Shown in pieces: positions 33,811 to 43,951 of a DNA stretch of 64,000 nt. The translations under genes were made by a program, and so were the position numbers. This DNA comes from Catonia carolina (lineage: Eukaryota; Arthropoda; Insecta; Hemiptera; Achilidae). Position 1 is the stretch's first letter. Each line of letters begins with the position of its first letter. The stretch lies in contig JAQMRL010000001.1 in NCBI GenBank assembly GCA_035578175.1, forward strand, positions 188,224,783 through 188,288,782, read 5' to 3'. Below the pieces are notes generated by a model. That model made no database searches. It had not been told where the DNA came from and saw nothing but the letters and a program-made list of their open reading frames with translations.

Positions 33811-34182
33811 CCCGAAAGACTGGTTTGAACCTCTAAAATATTTTCTGAGTGAGACGAGTCGTGAGTTGGTTTAACTCGCCTTCTTACAGAGTTAATAATA
33901 ATTATCCGTATCAGAATGCCACTCCTTACGAAAATCATTTACTCTCCACCCTCCGAATGACACCTTCACTTCATTATCAACAGGGTCTGAGATTGCAAAA
34001 AAAATCATGACTCTCAGATGAGATAACTCTGACTAGGATCATTTACACCTCTACCTCTTCTGTTCTTAAATGCTTCAGTAATATAATTGGCAGACCATGT
34101 TATGAAAACAGAAATTATTTTTAAGTCTGAAACTAGCAAATCGAGTGCAAAGAAATGTTTAACACTCTACCTTTTTATTATG
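33811..34182 (+). repeat. dispersed repeat family Z, copy 2
   Basis: It begins CCCGAAAGACTGGTTTGAAC and continues with CTTCACTTCATTATCAACAG, TGAGATAACTCTGAC, TTACACCTCTACCTCTTCTG and AACACTCTACCTTTTTATTA. The same order occurs at 42819-43188, with a 5' fragment at 19302-19390. There is no A/B box or ORF. Class unknown. Confidence 0.8.
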
Positions 34183-34509
34183 GACAAAATTAATTTTATG
34201 TATCTTAAATACAGGGAGGAATTAAATATTAATAAAGTCAGAAATTTTTTCGAATGTACATCGGCCCATATACCATCAACTCCTTAGACCATTTTTTATT
34301 GTTTTTCGACTAATGCTCATTGGTAGAGCAAAATAGGTATCTTGTTATAAAACGGAATTATTTAGGTAGTATATTGTCTTATCCGGTTTGATATTAAATG
34401 TGATCCTTCTCAAGACATTTTAAATCAGAAATTTCAGTTGCCTCCTACGTATCGTAGTTTTTGATTTAGAAGTTGTAAAACATTATTCATTAAAAGTATG
34501 ATTCATTAC

Positions 34510-34751
34510 TGGCCAAAAATTTGGTACTGAAATCGAACAACACGGAAAAAGGACAAACTTTCATACTTTTCTCCCTTTTTCTTGGTTTTGAATGAACATT
34601 CGTGATTTAAAGAAACCCGTACAAATATTCAGCAGTAACAGAAAACAATTTCAATTTCGTTCAGTACCCGAAAGATGTCTATAATGGGTTATTACGTATT
34701 TGGCAAGTGATACCGACCTAGAAATTATAAATCTCTAGTAAAAAGTACTAA
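34510..34751 (+). repeat. direct repeat X, copy 2
   Basis: TGGCCAAAAATTTGGTACTG, CACGGAAAAAGGACAAAC, CCCTTTTTCTTGGTTTTGAA and CAGTAACAGAAAACAATTTC. Unlike copy 1 it is not followed by Y; Y occurs 1.7 kb downstream. That suggests an insertion or rearrangement between them. Confidence 0.85.
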
Positions 34752-34799
34752 CATATATTATGCCCTAGACGTTGACATTGGGTGGACCTTGTGTCAAAA

Positions 34800-35060
34800 T
34801 CTCACTTGACGTGACGCCCAGTAAGAGTACGGTCCAATCAGAAAGCAGCATCGTTACGAATGACGTAACGCCGAAAGACACTATTTGATTGGTTGATATC
34901 ACTCTGACGTAGTACAGTAATAAAACCTCTCTGATTGAACAATATTAACCAATCAAAATGACGCAAATGAAGACATCTGATTGGTTATAATGTGGGCTTT
35001 CTCATTGGCTGAAATTACTAGACTCTGATTGGCGAGTATCTTAGCCGTTTACGTCACTCA
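34800..35060. promoter_or_regulatory. cluster of six CCAAT boxes and five TGACG sites
   Basis: CCAAT or ATTGG occurs at 34834, 34888, 34949, 34980, 35004 and 35028. TGACG/CGTCA motifs of CREB/ATF type occur at 34807-34816 (tandem), 34861, 34905, 34959 and 35051. CpGs are frequent in an otherwise AT-rich setting. NF-Y and CREB/ATF sites often co-occur in TATA-less promoters (established knowledge). No TATA box or downstream ORF is seen, so the regulated gene, if any, is unknown. It may instead be part of a mobile element promoter. Confidence 0.4.
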
Positions 35061-35229
35061 CGCATTACTTGGCCTGCCTTACTCACGGAACTTAAATAAT
35101 TCGTTATTTGTATACCAGTCTAAAATGTGTTTTCGTATCTATTAAACATAGTAATAGCTTAGGTCAAAAATATTGTATCAAGTAACGTTTTGCGAAGTTT
35201 ATTTCTCGTTGATTTAGGATCTGTTAGTT

Positions 35230-35402
35230 AACGGTGTATTTATAAGTAAAATTTATATTTATTAATTTATATTAAAAATTATACTTAAAAATAAAAAAAA
35301 TAAAATAAAAAATAAAAATTATATAAATTTATATTAAAAATTTATATTTATTTATATTATTTTTATTAATTTATATTAAATTTATATTTATATTTATTTC
35401 TA
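35230..35402. repeat. AT-only low-complexity tract
   Basis: Built from TTTATATT, AAATTTATA and AAAATAAA words, with local inverted symmetry. No other content. Confidence 0.9.
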
Positions 35403-35586
35403 CACAACCTGTACAAAACTATAACCTTTAACACCTCACTCGTACAGATGAGACGAAAAAATTGTTGGGCGACGGCAATCGCTTAAATTCAATAGCGAAA
35501 GTATAAGCTGAAAAATTATTATAATCTTAATAGGTATGATTTTACATAGTCTAAGGCCTATATGAGTTGTCACGTTTCGTACGGAG

Positions 35587-35602
35587 GAGGTAATATTACC
35601 TC
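35587..35602. repeat. palindrome GAGGTAATATTACCTC
   Basis: A perfect 16-bp palindrome centred on TAATATTA, in ACGGAGGAGGTAATATTACC context. It is one of four in 33447-36530. Confidence 0.9.
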
Positions 35603-35625
35603 ATCTTGGCGGATACGATTGACGG

Positions 35626-35645
35626 ATGAGGTAATATTACCTCAT
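35626..35645. repeat. palindrome ATGAGGTAATATTACCTCAT
   Basis: A perfect 20-bp palindrome with the same core as the one 40 bases upstream. Confidence 0.9.
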
Positions 35646-36459
35646 GCATTCTCTTTAGTAGTTTGATGTTCAGGAAGTTCGTTTATATTGTAAAACACTA
35701 TTCATATCATTCTTATATCTCTTGTGACCAAAAAAAAATTCTAAATGTTGAATATATCTTTCCGTTTGCAGATGTGGGTTATTTAAGGTCAACCCTAAAG
35801 CTCCAAAATTTTCCTTATAACTCGAAATCTACCATCGCTCATTTTTATTAAAACCAAAGTAATAAATCATCTATGAATTTCTCTCCCTATTAATATTGGT
35901 ATAGATAATTTCATACCTGCACACAAGACGTGATATTTACAAAATTTAGTTTATTCAGTTATTCTTGTTCAACAGGTTCCACAGAATTTTCCCGCTGTTC
36001 TGTGTACGTAACTATTTTTAACGTAAATAGTAGTAACGTTGTATAACGTTTTGTTTTGCTATATTCTTACGTGGATTTTAATTTTATTCTATTAAAACTA
36101 TTTTAAGTTTATATTATTGGCCTATTATATTACAATATTCTTTAATTATTTAGCACTTATAAAATAATTAATACTCTTAGTGTGTTATTTTATAAATAGA
36201 ATTAATATATTACACATGTTCTTAAAAAACAGATCAGTTTGATATTTATTTCTTGTTCTACTAACAAACATGACAAAGTTACTTGGTATATAAATATTTG
36301 AAAGGAGGTTACATAAATTTATGTCGAACACCTTCTGATACTTGTTATTTTAAAAATTTCGTAAAATTCTGAAGAATAAATTGATCTTTTAGAAATAAGT
36401 AATAACTTCAATTTATTTTTGTTCAAGTGGTAATGTCCCCTTCTAAGAAAGTTTGATTG
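35646..36459. other. AT-rich region, nothing recognised
   Basis: Hydrophobic short frames only. It separates palindrome 3 from repeat Y copy 2. Confidence 0.45.
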
Positions 36460-36670
36460 AATTCGGACGTGTATTGCGTGGTTGCATACCCAATTCCAAT
36501 CCCGCTTATGGAGGAGGTAATATTACCTCCAGACCAAAAACTTACCAGATATTGATATGTTTTTAAATATTGATAGCTACATCATTATTTACGACAAAAA
36601 CAAAATATTACTATATTTTATTTTAATTCTGTCAGTAGGTTGCATTATCAAATTCGATATTGAATGAGTT
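36460..36670 (+). repeat. direct repeat Y, copy 2 (with perfect palindrome)
   Basis: AATTCGGACGTGTATTGCGT, CCAATTCCAATCCCGCTTAT, the palindrome GGAGGTAATATTACCTCC (36513-36530), CAAAAACTTACCAGATATTG, and onward to AAATTCGATATTGAATGAG. Confidence 0.85.
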
Positions 36671-36874
36671 AATAAACATTTTTGGATTCAGAGTAGTCAT
36701 AAAATGTGAAGATTTCTTATCAGGTTACGAAAATTTAGCCAAATCGAATAACTTCTCATTCTACACTTTATGGTGACCGGCTGATAGGGGCACAAGAACA
36801 AAAACCTCGGGAGGTTCATGTTCAAATTCACGTTAACCTTAAGTCAAAAATTTATAGCCTGATTTTCGTAAGGA

Positions 36875-37081
36875 GAGCGCTGGGCAAATCGTGCGCCTGC
36901 ATTAGTATAGTCTTGTACGTACTGCAATAGTACAACGTCTATAATCAACAATGAAACAGAATGCCTACAAAATACAATGTGTGATGTCAATTTTCAACAA
37001 TACTCTGACTGTACATCTAACTGTAGGTCGGAGGGGTATGCAGGGTCCAAGTCAAATATGCGCATGCTTAGCCCAGCGCTC
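36875..37081. mobile_element. small MITE with imperfect terminal inverted repeats
   Basis: Left end GAGCGCTGGGCAAATCGTGC. The inverse of the right end is GAGCGCTGGGCTAAGCATGC. The first 11 bases are identical, and 18 of 22 match with similar spacing to GCGC. The length is about 207 bp with no coding. Both flanks also carry CCTTAAGT plus A-rich sequence (36839 and 37102), a possible diverged duplication. Confidence 0.65.
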
Positions 37082-37764
37082 ACAGCAATTGGCTTGGCCT
37101 TAAGTAAAAATCTGTAAAATGAATTCGATGGTTGTCAATGACTGCGATAAAACTGAATTTTTTTTCTGTAAACTCAAGTAAATTGCCTATAAATAAATAA
37201 AGATTACAATAAATAAATAAAGAAAAATAATAAAATAAATAAGATTATAATAAATAAAAAAAGATTTTATAAAAATATTTGTAAAAATTTAATTGTCTTA
37301 CCAATTAATTTTTGTAATAATTAAAATCATATCAGATTCTTGGTCAGTAGACTTAAAAGACTTGAAAGAGGGAAGAGGGGTAAAACTTACGAAAGTAACT
37401 TTGGGTTTTACGCGTTATAATTTTCTAAAATCATTCCGGGGAAACCATGTTTTGTATTTCACTCCGATGTACAGAATCTTCAGAGAAACTTCATGTAAAT
37501 AATTTAAAATCAGTAAAACTAACATAAATTTAAGATATCTAATTAAGTTAAAAAACTGAAACAAGAAGTTTGAGAAAATATAATAAGCATCAAAGAAAAT
37601 TTATATCCAATGAACTAATCAACATTAAAATGATATTACTATGTATTTTTTATAACACGGTGTAATTCTTTTACAATCAGTTTTTTTTAATGTAAATTAG
37701 TTATAAATCTTAAACAAAGATGATAAAAATTGAGTAATAACGTTCTTAGAATGAAATAACTTGA
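37082..37764. other. AT-rich region with AATAAATAAAGATTA tandem tract
   Basis: An A-rich minisatellite-like tract at 37185-37270 repeats AATAAATAAAGATTAYAATA-like units. The 37293-37502 frame is not recognisable. Confidence 0.4.
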
Positions 37765-37890
37765 CTGAACTGTGCATTGATATATTGGAACATGAAGTAG
37801 ATGAAGCTGAAGTTGACGATGATCGTGATGGAAATGATAATGATGCCGATTATGAAATGTCAATAATTAGCAGTAGAAGTAGAAAAATTT
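37765..37890 (+). other. short acidic open frame, unassigned
   Basis: A frame reading LTELCIDILEHEVDEAEVDD, then DRDGNDNDADYEMSIISSRS and RKI before TAA. It is Asp/Glu-rich, as in the N termini of some piggyBac-type transposases, but no other part of such a protein is seen. It could be a relic of a transposase or a chance frame. Confidence 0.25.
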
Positions 37891-37928
37891 AAATGATTTA
37901 CAGAATCGTAAAGTAAATCTACAATGTA

Positions 37929-37970
37929 AATTATAAGTTGGACATAGCTTTCTATGTCTAACTCATAATT
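37929..37970. repeat. 19-bp-stem hairpin
   Basis: Arms AATTATAAGTTGGACATAG (37929-37947) and CTATGTCTAACTCATAATT (37952-37970), 17 of 19 paired, loop CTTT. Confidence 0.85.
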
Positions 37971-39109
37971 TATGAGAAAATAAAATAGAATTAAGAACCA
38001 ATTTAAAAGTCAATCATCAAATTGGATTTTTAAATAAATATTAAATGAGAAAAATGATATGACCCACACTAATCATATTACCAGCGTATATTATAGTTAA
38101 ATTTAAAGCCAATTATATTACAAGTTTTACTAACATAGTTTAATTAAATAGAGGTATTTTCCCAATACGGGTTAGTTCTCAAAACGCCACATTTGCTGCC
38201 AATTGGATGTTTTGAATACAACTCACAAGGGATTGTAAGTGACATGTTTAGGGTTCTCGAATGAGAATGTTTGTGTCAAAGTTAGTTTGTTAATGTACGC
38301 AAGGAAGCATGGTGGTAGTTAGATCTTTGTCAATTTAAAACTTTTTCACGTTATGTTTACAAGAAATAATACTAACTGTTCAAAAACTATTTCACACTAT
38401 GGAAAACTATACGTTTAAAATTACGTAGCACATAAAAATGTTGACGCTTCAATTATAGTTATAGATGAACACATTTCTTAAAAATATTTTGGCAGAAAAC
38501 TTCATTTTTTTTAAATTTTACTACCTTGTTTAGCATCAATAGATAAAAAATTTATTAAAGTAAGTTGCAGAGTACAGTATCAGAGACGATAATAGAAAAA
38601 TTTAATATTATCCATGAAAACTTAGAACTTAGGAAAAGTGAGTGAAACCACAGATATTCTTAAAAACAATGGGTACTTGATTAGTGTATTCGTACTATTG
38701 CATTATATTAGTAGACGAAGCAGAAAACTGATAAATAACCAGTTCAATTTATTGTTTCAATTTGTAATTTGAATGCTTGTTTTGATAAGTTTCACTGCAC
38801 CTATACAAACTCACATCATGTGACTTTAATTTTTTAAGATGACTGAATTTAAATGAATGTTGACATATAACTTTATTAGGGTCGTTCTTAAAACACCAGA
38901 AACACTTCCTTCCTAAGCATGTATTTATAACTTGATGGAATGTTTTTGTTTAATTTTTTTTTTTTGGAGTAAAATAGACTTCAAGTTGTAAAGCGGTAAT
39001 GAATAAGAACTAAAGGGTCAAGAACCTCTTTTCGGTTTCCACCACGTTTAAAATAACCATAAAGTAAAACTATAATAAATGTTTTATTGTATACCTAATG
39101 AGTGACAAA
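37971..39109. other. AT-rich region, nothing recognised
   Basis: No long frame. A weak direct similarity exists between GGGTTAGTTCTCAAAACGCC (about 38178) and GGGTCGTTCTTAAAACACCA (about 38879). Too little to call an element. Confidence 0.4.
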
Positions 39110-39113
39110 ATAT

Positions 39114-39676
39114 TGTAACAAGATCGATAAAAGACGAGATTGGTCACGAAGGTTCCAGAATTCCATTCATAAAAATAATTAAGGAATAATAAAAATAAGC
39201 ATACACAGTAGCAATAGTGAATGACAGTTTTACAATGATGACCATAAAGGTGTGTCTATTCACAAAAGTTGTAAAAACTATCGTGTAGTACGCCTATTAT
39301 AAAAGTTCAGGTATTGTGTACAGCTATTTTTATGAAGTTGTTTATGAGGTTGTTTAAGTTTTCTATTTACAATAGTTGACTTGTTAACAAAGGGATTTTT
39401 CTAGCATTCATTAAAAAAGTTTTGTGAGTTCAGTTTGTGTTTTGTATGTTAGTGTAATCTATAAAAGTGATTGTAAGTAAGCTAAGTAAGCTATTTATTG
39501 TTTGTTATTTACTTTAAGTGAATTATTAAATCATTTACTGTAATACTTAATTATAATTAGTTTAATCATTTATTTTGTAATCTTTTAGTGAAATAAATCT
39601 TTGTAATTGTAAACTTTAGTGTAATAATTATTTAATAACCTAGATCCCGAAACGGACCTTAGCAATAAGTGTCACA
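39114..39676 (+). mobile_element. solo LTR of an LTR retrotransposon with 4-bp TSD
   Basis: It begins TGTAACA and ends TGTCACA (short inverted termini TGT.ACA). It is flanked by ATAT at 39110-39113 and 39677-39680. The length is 563 bp. A TATA-like TATTATAAAAG lies near 39292 and a poly(A)-like GAAATAAATC at 39590. A 4-bp duplication is typical of the Gypsy group (established knowledge), and solo LTRs arise by LTR-LTR recombination. No internal gag/pol sequence is adjacent. The duplication is AT-only, so chance is not excluded. Confidence 0.6.
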
Positions 39677-39894
39677 ATATGTAAAATTTATGAAACGTTT
39701 ATAAAGTAAACAATTATTTTTTTAGAAAGCTATGGGCTGTTATGAATTGTTTTAAGAAGACCACAATATATTTGACAATTAAAACCAGTATTCGTATTTT
39801 TACAAAAATTAATAAAAGTAGAGAAAAAAAATAACGATTTCATTTGAACGTGCTGTTATTTTGTGTTATGTATAGTAATGGTTCATATTTAATA

Positions 39895-40387
39895 ATAATT
39901 GTAATAATATTTAAATAATATTGTAATATACAAAGATAATAGTTGGAGACTGCTACCAAATAATGAAGTCTATAAAATTTCGGAGCCAATACTAGACACA
40001 ATTAGGAAAAAACGAATCTCCTTTTTGGGCCATATCCTTAGAACACCGGAGAACAGAGTACTTAGACGACTTATTGAAAGTGTCTGGGATTTTAAAATCG
40101 GTTTGAACTGGACGAAGGAGGTCAAGGAGGACTTGGAAAGGTTTGGGTTGACGCTGGAGGATGTGAGGTTCAAGTCTGAGAGTTATATAAAGTTGAAGGA
40201 TCTGGCTTTGGAACCGGAAACCAAGACTAGAAGAGTGCAGAGGGTGACGGAAGAACTCCGGGCTCAGAGATCACAAAGAATGAGGGAATACTGGGTAAAG
40301 ATCAAGGCTCAGAGATCGAAGTAGAGTCTTTCATGTTGTGGCTGAAGTGGTCCATTGTGGCCTCACAAGTAAAAAAAAAAAAAAAAA
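39895..40387 (+). mobile_element. 5'-truncated LINE with target-site duplications and A-tail
   Basis: It is flanked by AATGGTTCATATTTAAT (about 39878) and AATGGTTCATATTTTAAT (from about 40386). It ends in a run of ~17 As at 40371-40387. The insert carries the C terminus of a reverse transcriptase (39939-40324). This is the classic signature of target-primed reverse transcription. Confidence 0.8.
39939..40324 (+). pseudogene. RTE-like LINE reverse transcriptase C-terminal fragment
   Basis: The frame opens upstream of the first Met: NSWRLLPNNEVYKISEPILD, TIRKKRISFLGHILRTPENR, then WTKEVKEDLERFGLTLEDVR, and ends ERMREYW-like (QRMREYWVKIKAQRSK). GHILR.PENR, WTKEV..DL..LG, and the basic tail with MREYWVK match the C termini of RTE/BovB-type LINE proteins. 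The catalytic RT and endonuclease are absent by 5' truncation. The reading frame is intact to its stop, so it is fairly young. Confidence 0.8.
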
Positions 40388-40539
40388 TGGTTCATATTTT
40401 AATGTAGTAGTATCCCCCACTGTGAAGAAATGTTCAAAATTAGAAAAGCAAAACTATTGAACATAAAATAATAATGAATATGGTCTCGTTAAATCGTCGG
40501 TCTGTAAAATTTTACTGGGTTGTACTCTTATTAAAAAGT

Positions 40540-40624
40540 ACGGATTTATTTACTTATTTAATAAATAGTTTTATTATAATATTATTATATTATATAATAA
40601 ATAAACTTATTTAATAAATAGATT
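40540..40624. repeat. AT-rich direct and inverted repeat tract
   Basis: ACTTATTTAATAAATAG occurs twice (about 40552 and 40606), around a TTATAATATTATTATATTAT core with inverted symmetry. Confidence 0.8.
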
Positions 40625-40626
40625 AA

Positions 40627-41004
40627 ACTGTACAAAACTATGGCAGTCCCGGTTTTGCTGTATGGCAGTGAAAGTTGGACCATGACGCAACGAGAGAGAA
40701 CTCTAATACAAAGTGCAGAAATGAAGTTTTTAAGGGCGACGGCAGGCTATAACAGACTGGACATGAAACGTAATGAAAGTATTAGAGCAGAATTACAGGT
40801 CCAACCACTATTAGACGGCATTGCGCGCTACAATTCCAGGTGGTGTGAACATGTGAATAGAATGCGAGAGGAAAGACTACCAGTCCAAATATTAAGTTAT
40901 GCCCCACGGGGTAGACGTGATAGAGGAAGACCGCTACGAAGATGGGTGCCGGAACAGGCTTTAGGCCTATCCGTGTTTGGGTGATGATGATGATGATGAT
41001 AAAT
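40627..41004 (+). pseudogene. LINE reverse transcriptase C-terminal fragment with (TGA)n tail
   Basis: The frame reads LYKTMAVPVLLYGSESWTMT, IQSAEMKFLRATAGYNRLDM, RAELQVQPLLDGIARYNSRW, VNRMREERLPVQIL and RRDRGRPLRRW. LYGSE.W, AEM.FLR...G, the W..HV.RM motif and GRP..RW are standard for the C-terminal part of non-LTR reverse transcriptases of the type often found in insect genomes. It is 5'-truncated, and the upstream frame meets a stop 6 codons before LYKT. It ends in a TGATGATGATGATGATGATA tail at 40983-41002, which some non-LTR clades use instead of poly(A). Confidence 0.8.
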
Positions 41005-41548
41005 AGTGCGACAACTATTTGATTATTAGCTATTGGACTGAAAGGTGCGAAAATTTTTCAGATGTTAACCGTAAATCTAATTCGGTACCTATCGCTTTAA
41101 AGACTTACATGCTACCACAGCACCCTAAAGGTGGTTACAAATAAATTTGTTTTCAAAAAAATCTCCATCATTCAGTCAACTAGAAAAATTTTCTACTAGA
41201 AATTAATGAACACCGGGTAGGACCAGCTGACCGCATGAATTTGGGGTGTTAACTTTCAAATTCAAACTGACATATACCATAACAACCAACAAAAAGCGAA
41301 TAAATTGGGTAGCTGTCAACAGCATGAAATTCGTGATAACAGTAAAAATGAAAAAAAAGTACGGAAATAAACATTTTATATACTGTAAGAAATATAAGGT
41401 ACTGTAAATTTCGTCTGTGTAAATTTTGAAATGATAATATTCAGTATAAATTGAACTGTACATTTTTTAATAGTATTTTCATAATATTAGCATATGTTTT
41501 TGTGTCACTTTGCAGTTTAATTTTAAAATTTTTAAATAAAAAATATAT
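41005..41548. other. AT-rich region, nothing recognised
   Basis: Only short shadow frames (41203-41463 minus). Confidence 0.45.
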
Positions 41549-41706
41549 TGCTTGCCTCTCATCATGCGGTCCTGGGTTCGAATCCCACTCAGGCACGGCA
41601 TATTTTCATACGTTACAAAAAATCATTTCATCCTCACACTCTTACACCCCAGTGTCGTCGCTAATGAATTTGCAGTTGATGCGAAGTTAAATAAATAAAT
41701 AAAAAT
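41549..41706 (+). repeat. tRNA-derived SINE, family A, copy 2 (5'-truncated)
   Basis: The B box GGTTCGAATCC is within CCTGGGTTCGAATCCCACTC, then ACCCCAGTGTCGTCGCTAAT and the tail GTTGATGCGAAGTTAAATAA. The A box is missing or decayed. Confidence 0.75.
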
Positions 41707-41939
41707 ATATACATTGTTTATTTTAAACGCCAATAAGAACCGGCTCTATAATATTTTACTGTTAAAAACAATAATGGAGCGTAACATCTTTTATACATTT
41801 TTTATTGTTTATTAATCTTTTCAAATAAATTCTACAACTAATTGTAATGCTCGGAAATATTTAAATTATAATTTTTTCGATTTATTTTATAAATTTATAG
41901 GTAAAAATTATTAATGCTTTATGATTTTTCAGTGAAATG

Positions 41940-42116
41940 AAAATTTGGTAACTCCCTGGCTTACACAGCAGTACATTTTATTGCTATGTCGAAGGTTCGT
42001 GTTTAGACTCCTGGTTATTTTCTAAAAATTTCAACCCATTTTCACAACGTACGTTATCTCACTATACTCGCTTATAATTCATGTTTGATGTAACTTTAAA
42101 TAAAACAAAATAAAAA
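41940..42116 (+). repeat. tRNA-derived SINE, family A, copy 3 (diverged)
   Basis: The B-box-like GGTTCGTGTTTAGACTCC is followed by AACCCATTTTCACAACG and the tail GATGTAACTTTAAATAAAAC. It follows copy 2 by about 230 bases in the same orientation. Confidence 0.6.
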
Positions 42117-42818
42117 TTACTTATTTCTAGCTGTTTTTTTAATTTGTAAGAATATAAAAGTATTAAATTCACGTGGAAAATTATTTATTAGGTACACTTA
42201 ATTTTTAATTATTAATTAACGATTATGATATTGTAACAATAATCATATAGAATTATATTTGAATACATACATTTTCCTATAACACGAAGTATTTATTTCG
42301 GTAAATGCCACGTATAGCTCTTACTCGTTTTAGAGGCAGTCTCCCGTGACAACGCCGTCACTACACTAAAGGCTGTTTCAACCAGTGCACCCTCAATTCC
42401 ATTCTACCTTATAACAGCACACAGAACGTGCACATGCGCCCCCTTTCCAACAGCAGAAACAAATCACACGGATCGCTCAGTTTTCTTTTTTATTTGTGCA
42501 TACATACATAAAAATGTATGTTTTTATTCTATCTGTTTCTGAATTTTATGAATTTGATTCAAAAATATTAGACGGATCAAGAAAATTCTCCTCAAGAAGA
42601 AACGAAAATCCGCAGAAATCCGCTTTGGTCTAACAAAAGGTTTTTTGTTGTTTATTTAAATTACATCAAAAGCTTGGCTATGAAAAACTACTGTTGATTA
42701 TGAAACGGTGCGTTTAATTTTGTTATAAATTTCGTGAACCCAGTTAAGGAAGCATATCGGGAATCTCCTGGTTTGTATACTGTCACCCTAAACACTACTG
42801 TACGTTGTTTAGGTCATC
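42117..42818. other. AT-rich region with one GC-richer island
   Basis: The island at 42300-42490 (CTCCCGTGACAACGCCGTCA, GTGCACATGCGCCCCCTTTC) has no long frame. It is a candidate exon or promoter without further support. Confidence 0.35.
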
Positions 42819-43188
42819 AGCTGAAAGGCTGGTTTGAACCTGTAGAGGTTTTACTAAATAAAACAAGAAAGGAGGTGGTTTACAATTGCCTTCCTCACTG
42901 AGTGGAAAATTATGCTTATCCGCATGCCCTCTGAAAAGCACATATTTTCCATTCTACAAATGACACCTTCACTTCAACCATCACAATGTCTGGCTGAATA
43001 ATAAAATTCATTACTTTCTGAGGAGATAACTCTGAATAGTGTCTTTTACACCTCTACCTCTTCTGTTTTTAAATTATTCAGTCATTTAATTGGCTAACCA
43101 TGTGATAAGAAACATAACTATTTATTTTAGCCCTACAACGAACAGATTAAGTGTAAATAATTTGACACTCCACCTGTCTGTTATGGGA
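42819..43188 (+). repeat. dispersed repeat family Z, copy 3
   Basis: The best-preserved copy: GCTGAAAGGCTGGTTTGAAC, GTGGTTTACAATTGCCTTCC, CTTCACTTCAACCATCACAA, GAGGAGATAACTCTGAATAG and ACACTCCACCTGTCTGTTAT. It matches copy 2 at 33811-34182 throughout. Confidence 0.8.
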
Positions 43189-43780
43189 AGAACTACTGTA
43201 TGGAACGCATAATATCAGTGGTTTTATTAGATTTTTGTCATTTTCCCTAAATAAATATTAACTAATACGAATTTTGCATCCTTTTCCTAGAAAGAGGTCA
43301 AATTGTTTTCATCATTTTTTTATTATATCTGCTTTCATCATCTTTTCCTTCGGCTTCCTTTGTTTTGAAACCTTGTTTTCGGAAACAGCGAAACTATATT
43401 ACTTAACACTTAACCAATTAATTTCATTACAATGTGCTGCCTTGTACGTTTTAGTATCTTAGGTTTAGCGATTTATAGACCTCTCAGTAGGATGACACTT
43501 ACAGTAGGAAAATCGTCCAGCCCCTGCCAAAGAATTTAGTTCTGTTGTTTAAAAATTTGAGTAGGCTAAAGAAAGAGCGACTGAGGCGATTTCTGCTTTC
43601 AAAATGTTTAAATAAGTTCAAAATATTAAATTAATATCGCGCAAAAGACAACAAGAAAATTTTTTTTCCAATATTGTTTTCTTTTACTCATTGGAATAGT
43701 TAACATCCTCCTTGCGTAAAAGACAATTTCTCCGTTATCCACGTTACGTTATTTATTAGTTAAAAGTCAATTTTAAAAAT
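43189..43780. other. AT-rich region, nothing recognised
   Basis: No repeat match or domain. The 43274-43462 frame is hydrophobic and unassigned. Confidence 0.4.
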
Positions 43781-43951
43781 GGCTGTCTCCGTAGCGTAAT
43801 AGTATTGCGCCTACAACGCGGAGGTCCCGGGTTCGATTCCCGGCTAGGGTCTGGAAATTACGTGCCAAAACTTAGCGTTCCAGTTTCCTAACCCACCGGA
43901 GTCGCTAATGATCAAGCTGTTGATGTGACTTTAAAATAAACTAAAAAAAAT
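43781..43951 (+). repeat. tRNA-derived SINE, family A, copy 4 (best preserved)
   Basis: The head is CTCCGTAGCGTAATAGTATT (A box) and GGTTCGATTCC (B box) in CCCGGGTTCGATTCCCGG. The body has TTCCTAACCCACCGGAGTCG and the tail GATGTGACTTTAAAATAAAC plus A-run. The head resembles a tRNA, but the acceptor stems do not pair and there is a tRNA-unrelated body, so this is a SINE and not a tRNA gene. It would be transcribed by RNA polymerase III and depend on a LINE for movement. Confidence 0.8.

Noticed and set aside
33445..36530. An integrated circular Rep-encoding ssDNA virus, because of TAATATTAC
   Set aside because: No Rep or capsid-like frame is visible and the core is palindromic in its own right. 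Kept only as a finding about the palindromes.
36830..37125. CCTTAAGT-plus-A-rich direct repeats as a true target-site duplication of the 36875-37081 MITE
   Set aside because: They lie 20-35 bases outside the inverted ends, so they cannot be a simple duplication of the insertion site.
40983..41004. (TGA)n as an independent microsatellite locus
   Set aside because: It directly follows a LINE C terminus and is best explained as that element's 3' tail.
43781..43860. A functional tRNA gene (Val-like) from the good A and B boxes
   Set aside because: The acceptor arms do not pair and the sequence continues into a SINE body and A-rich tail shared with other copies.
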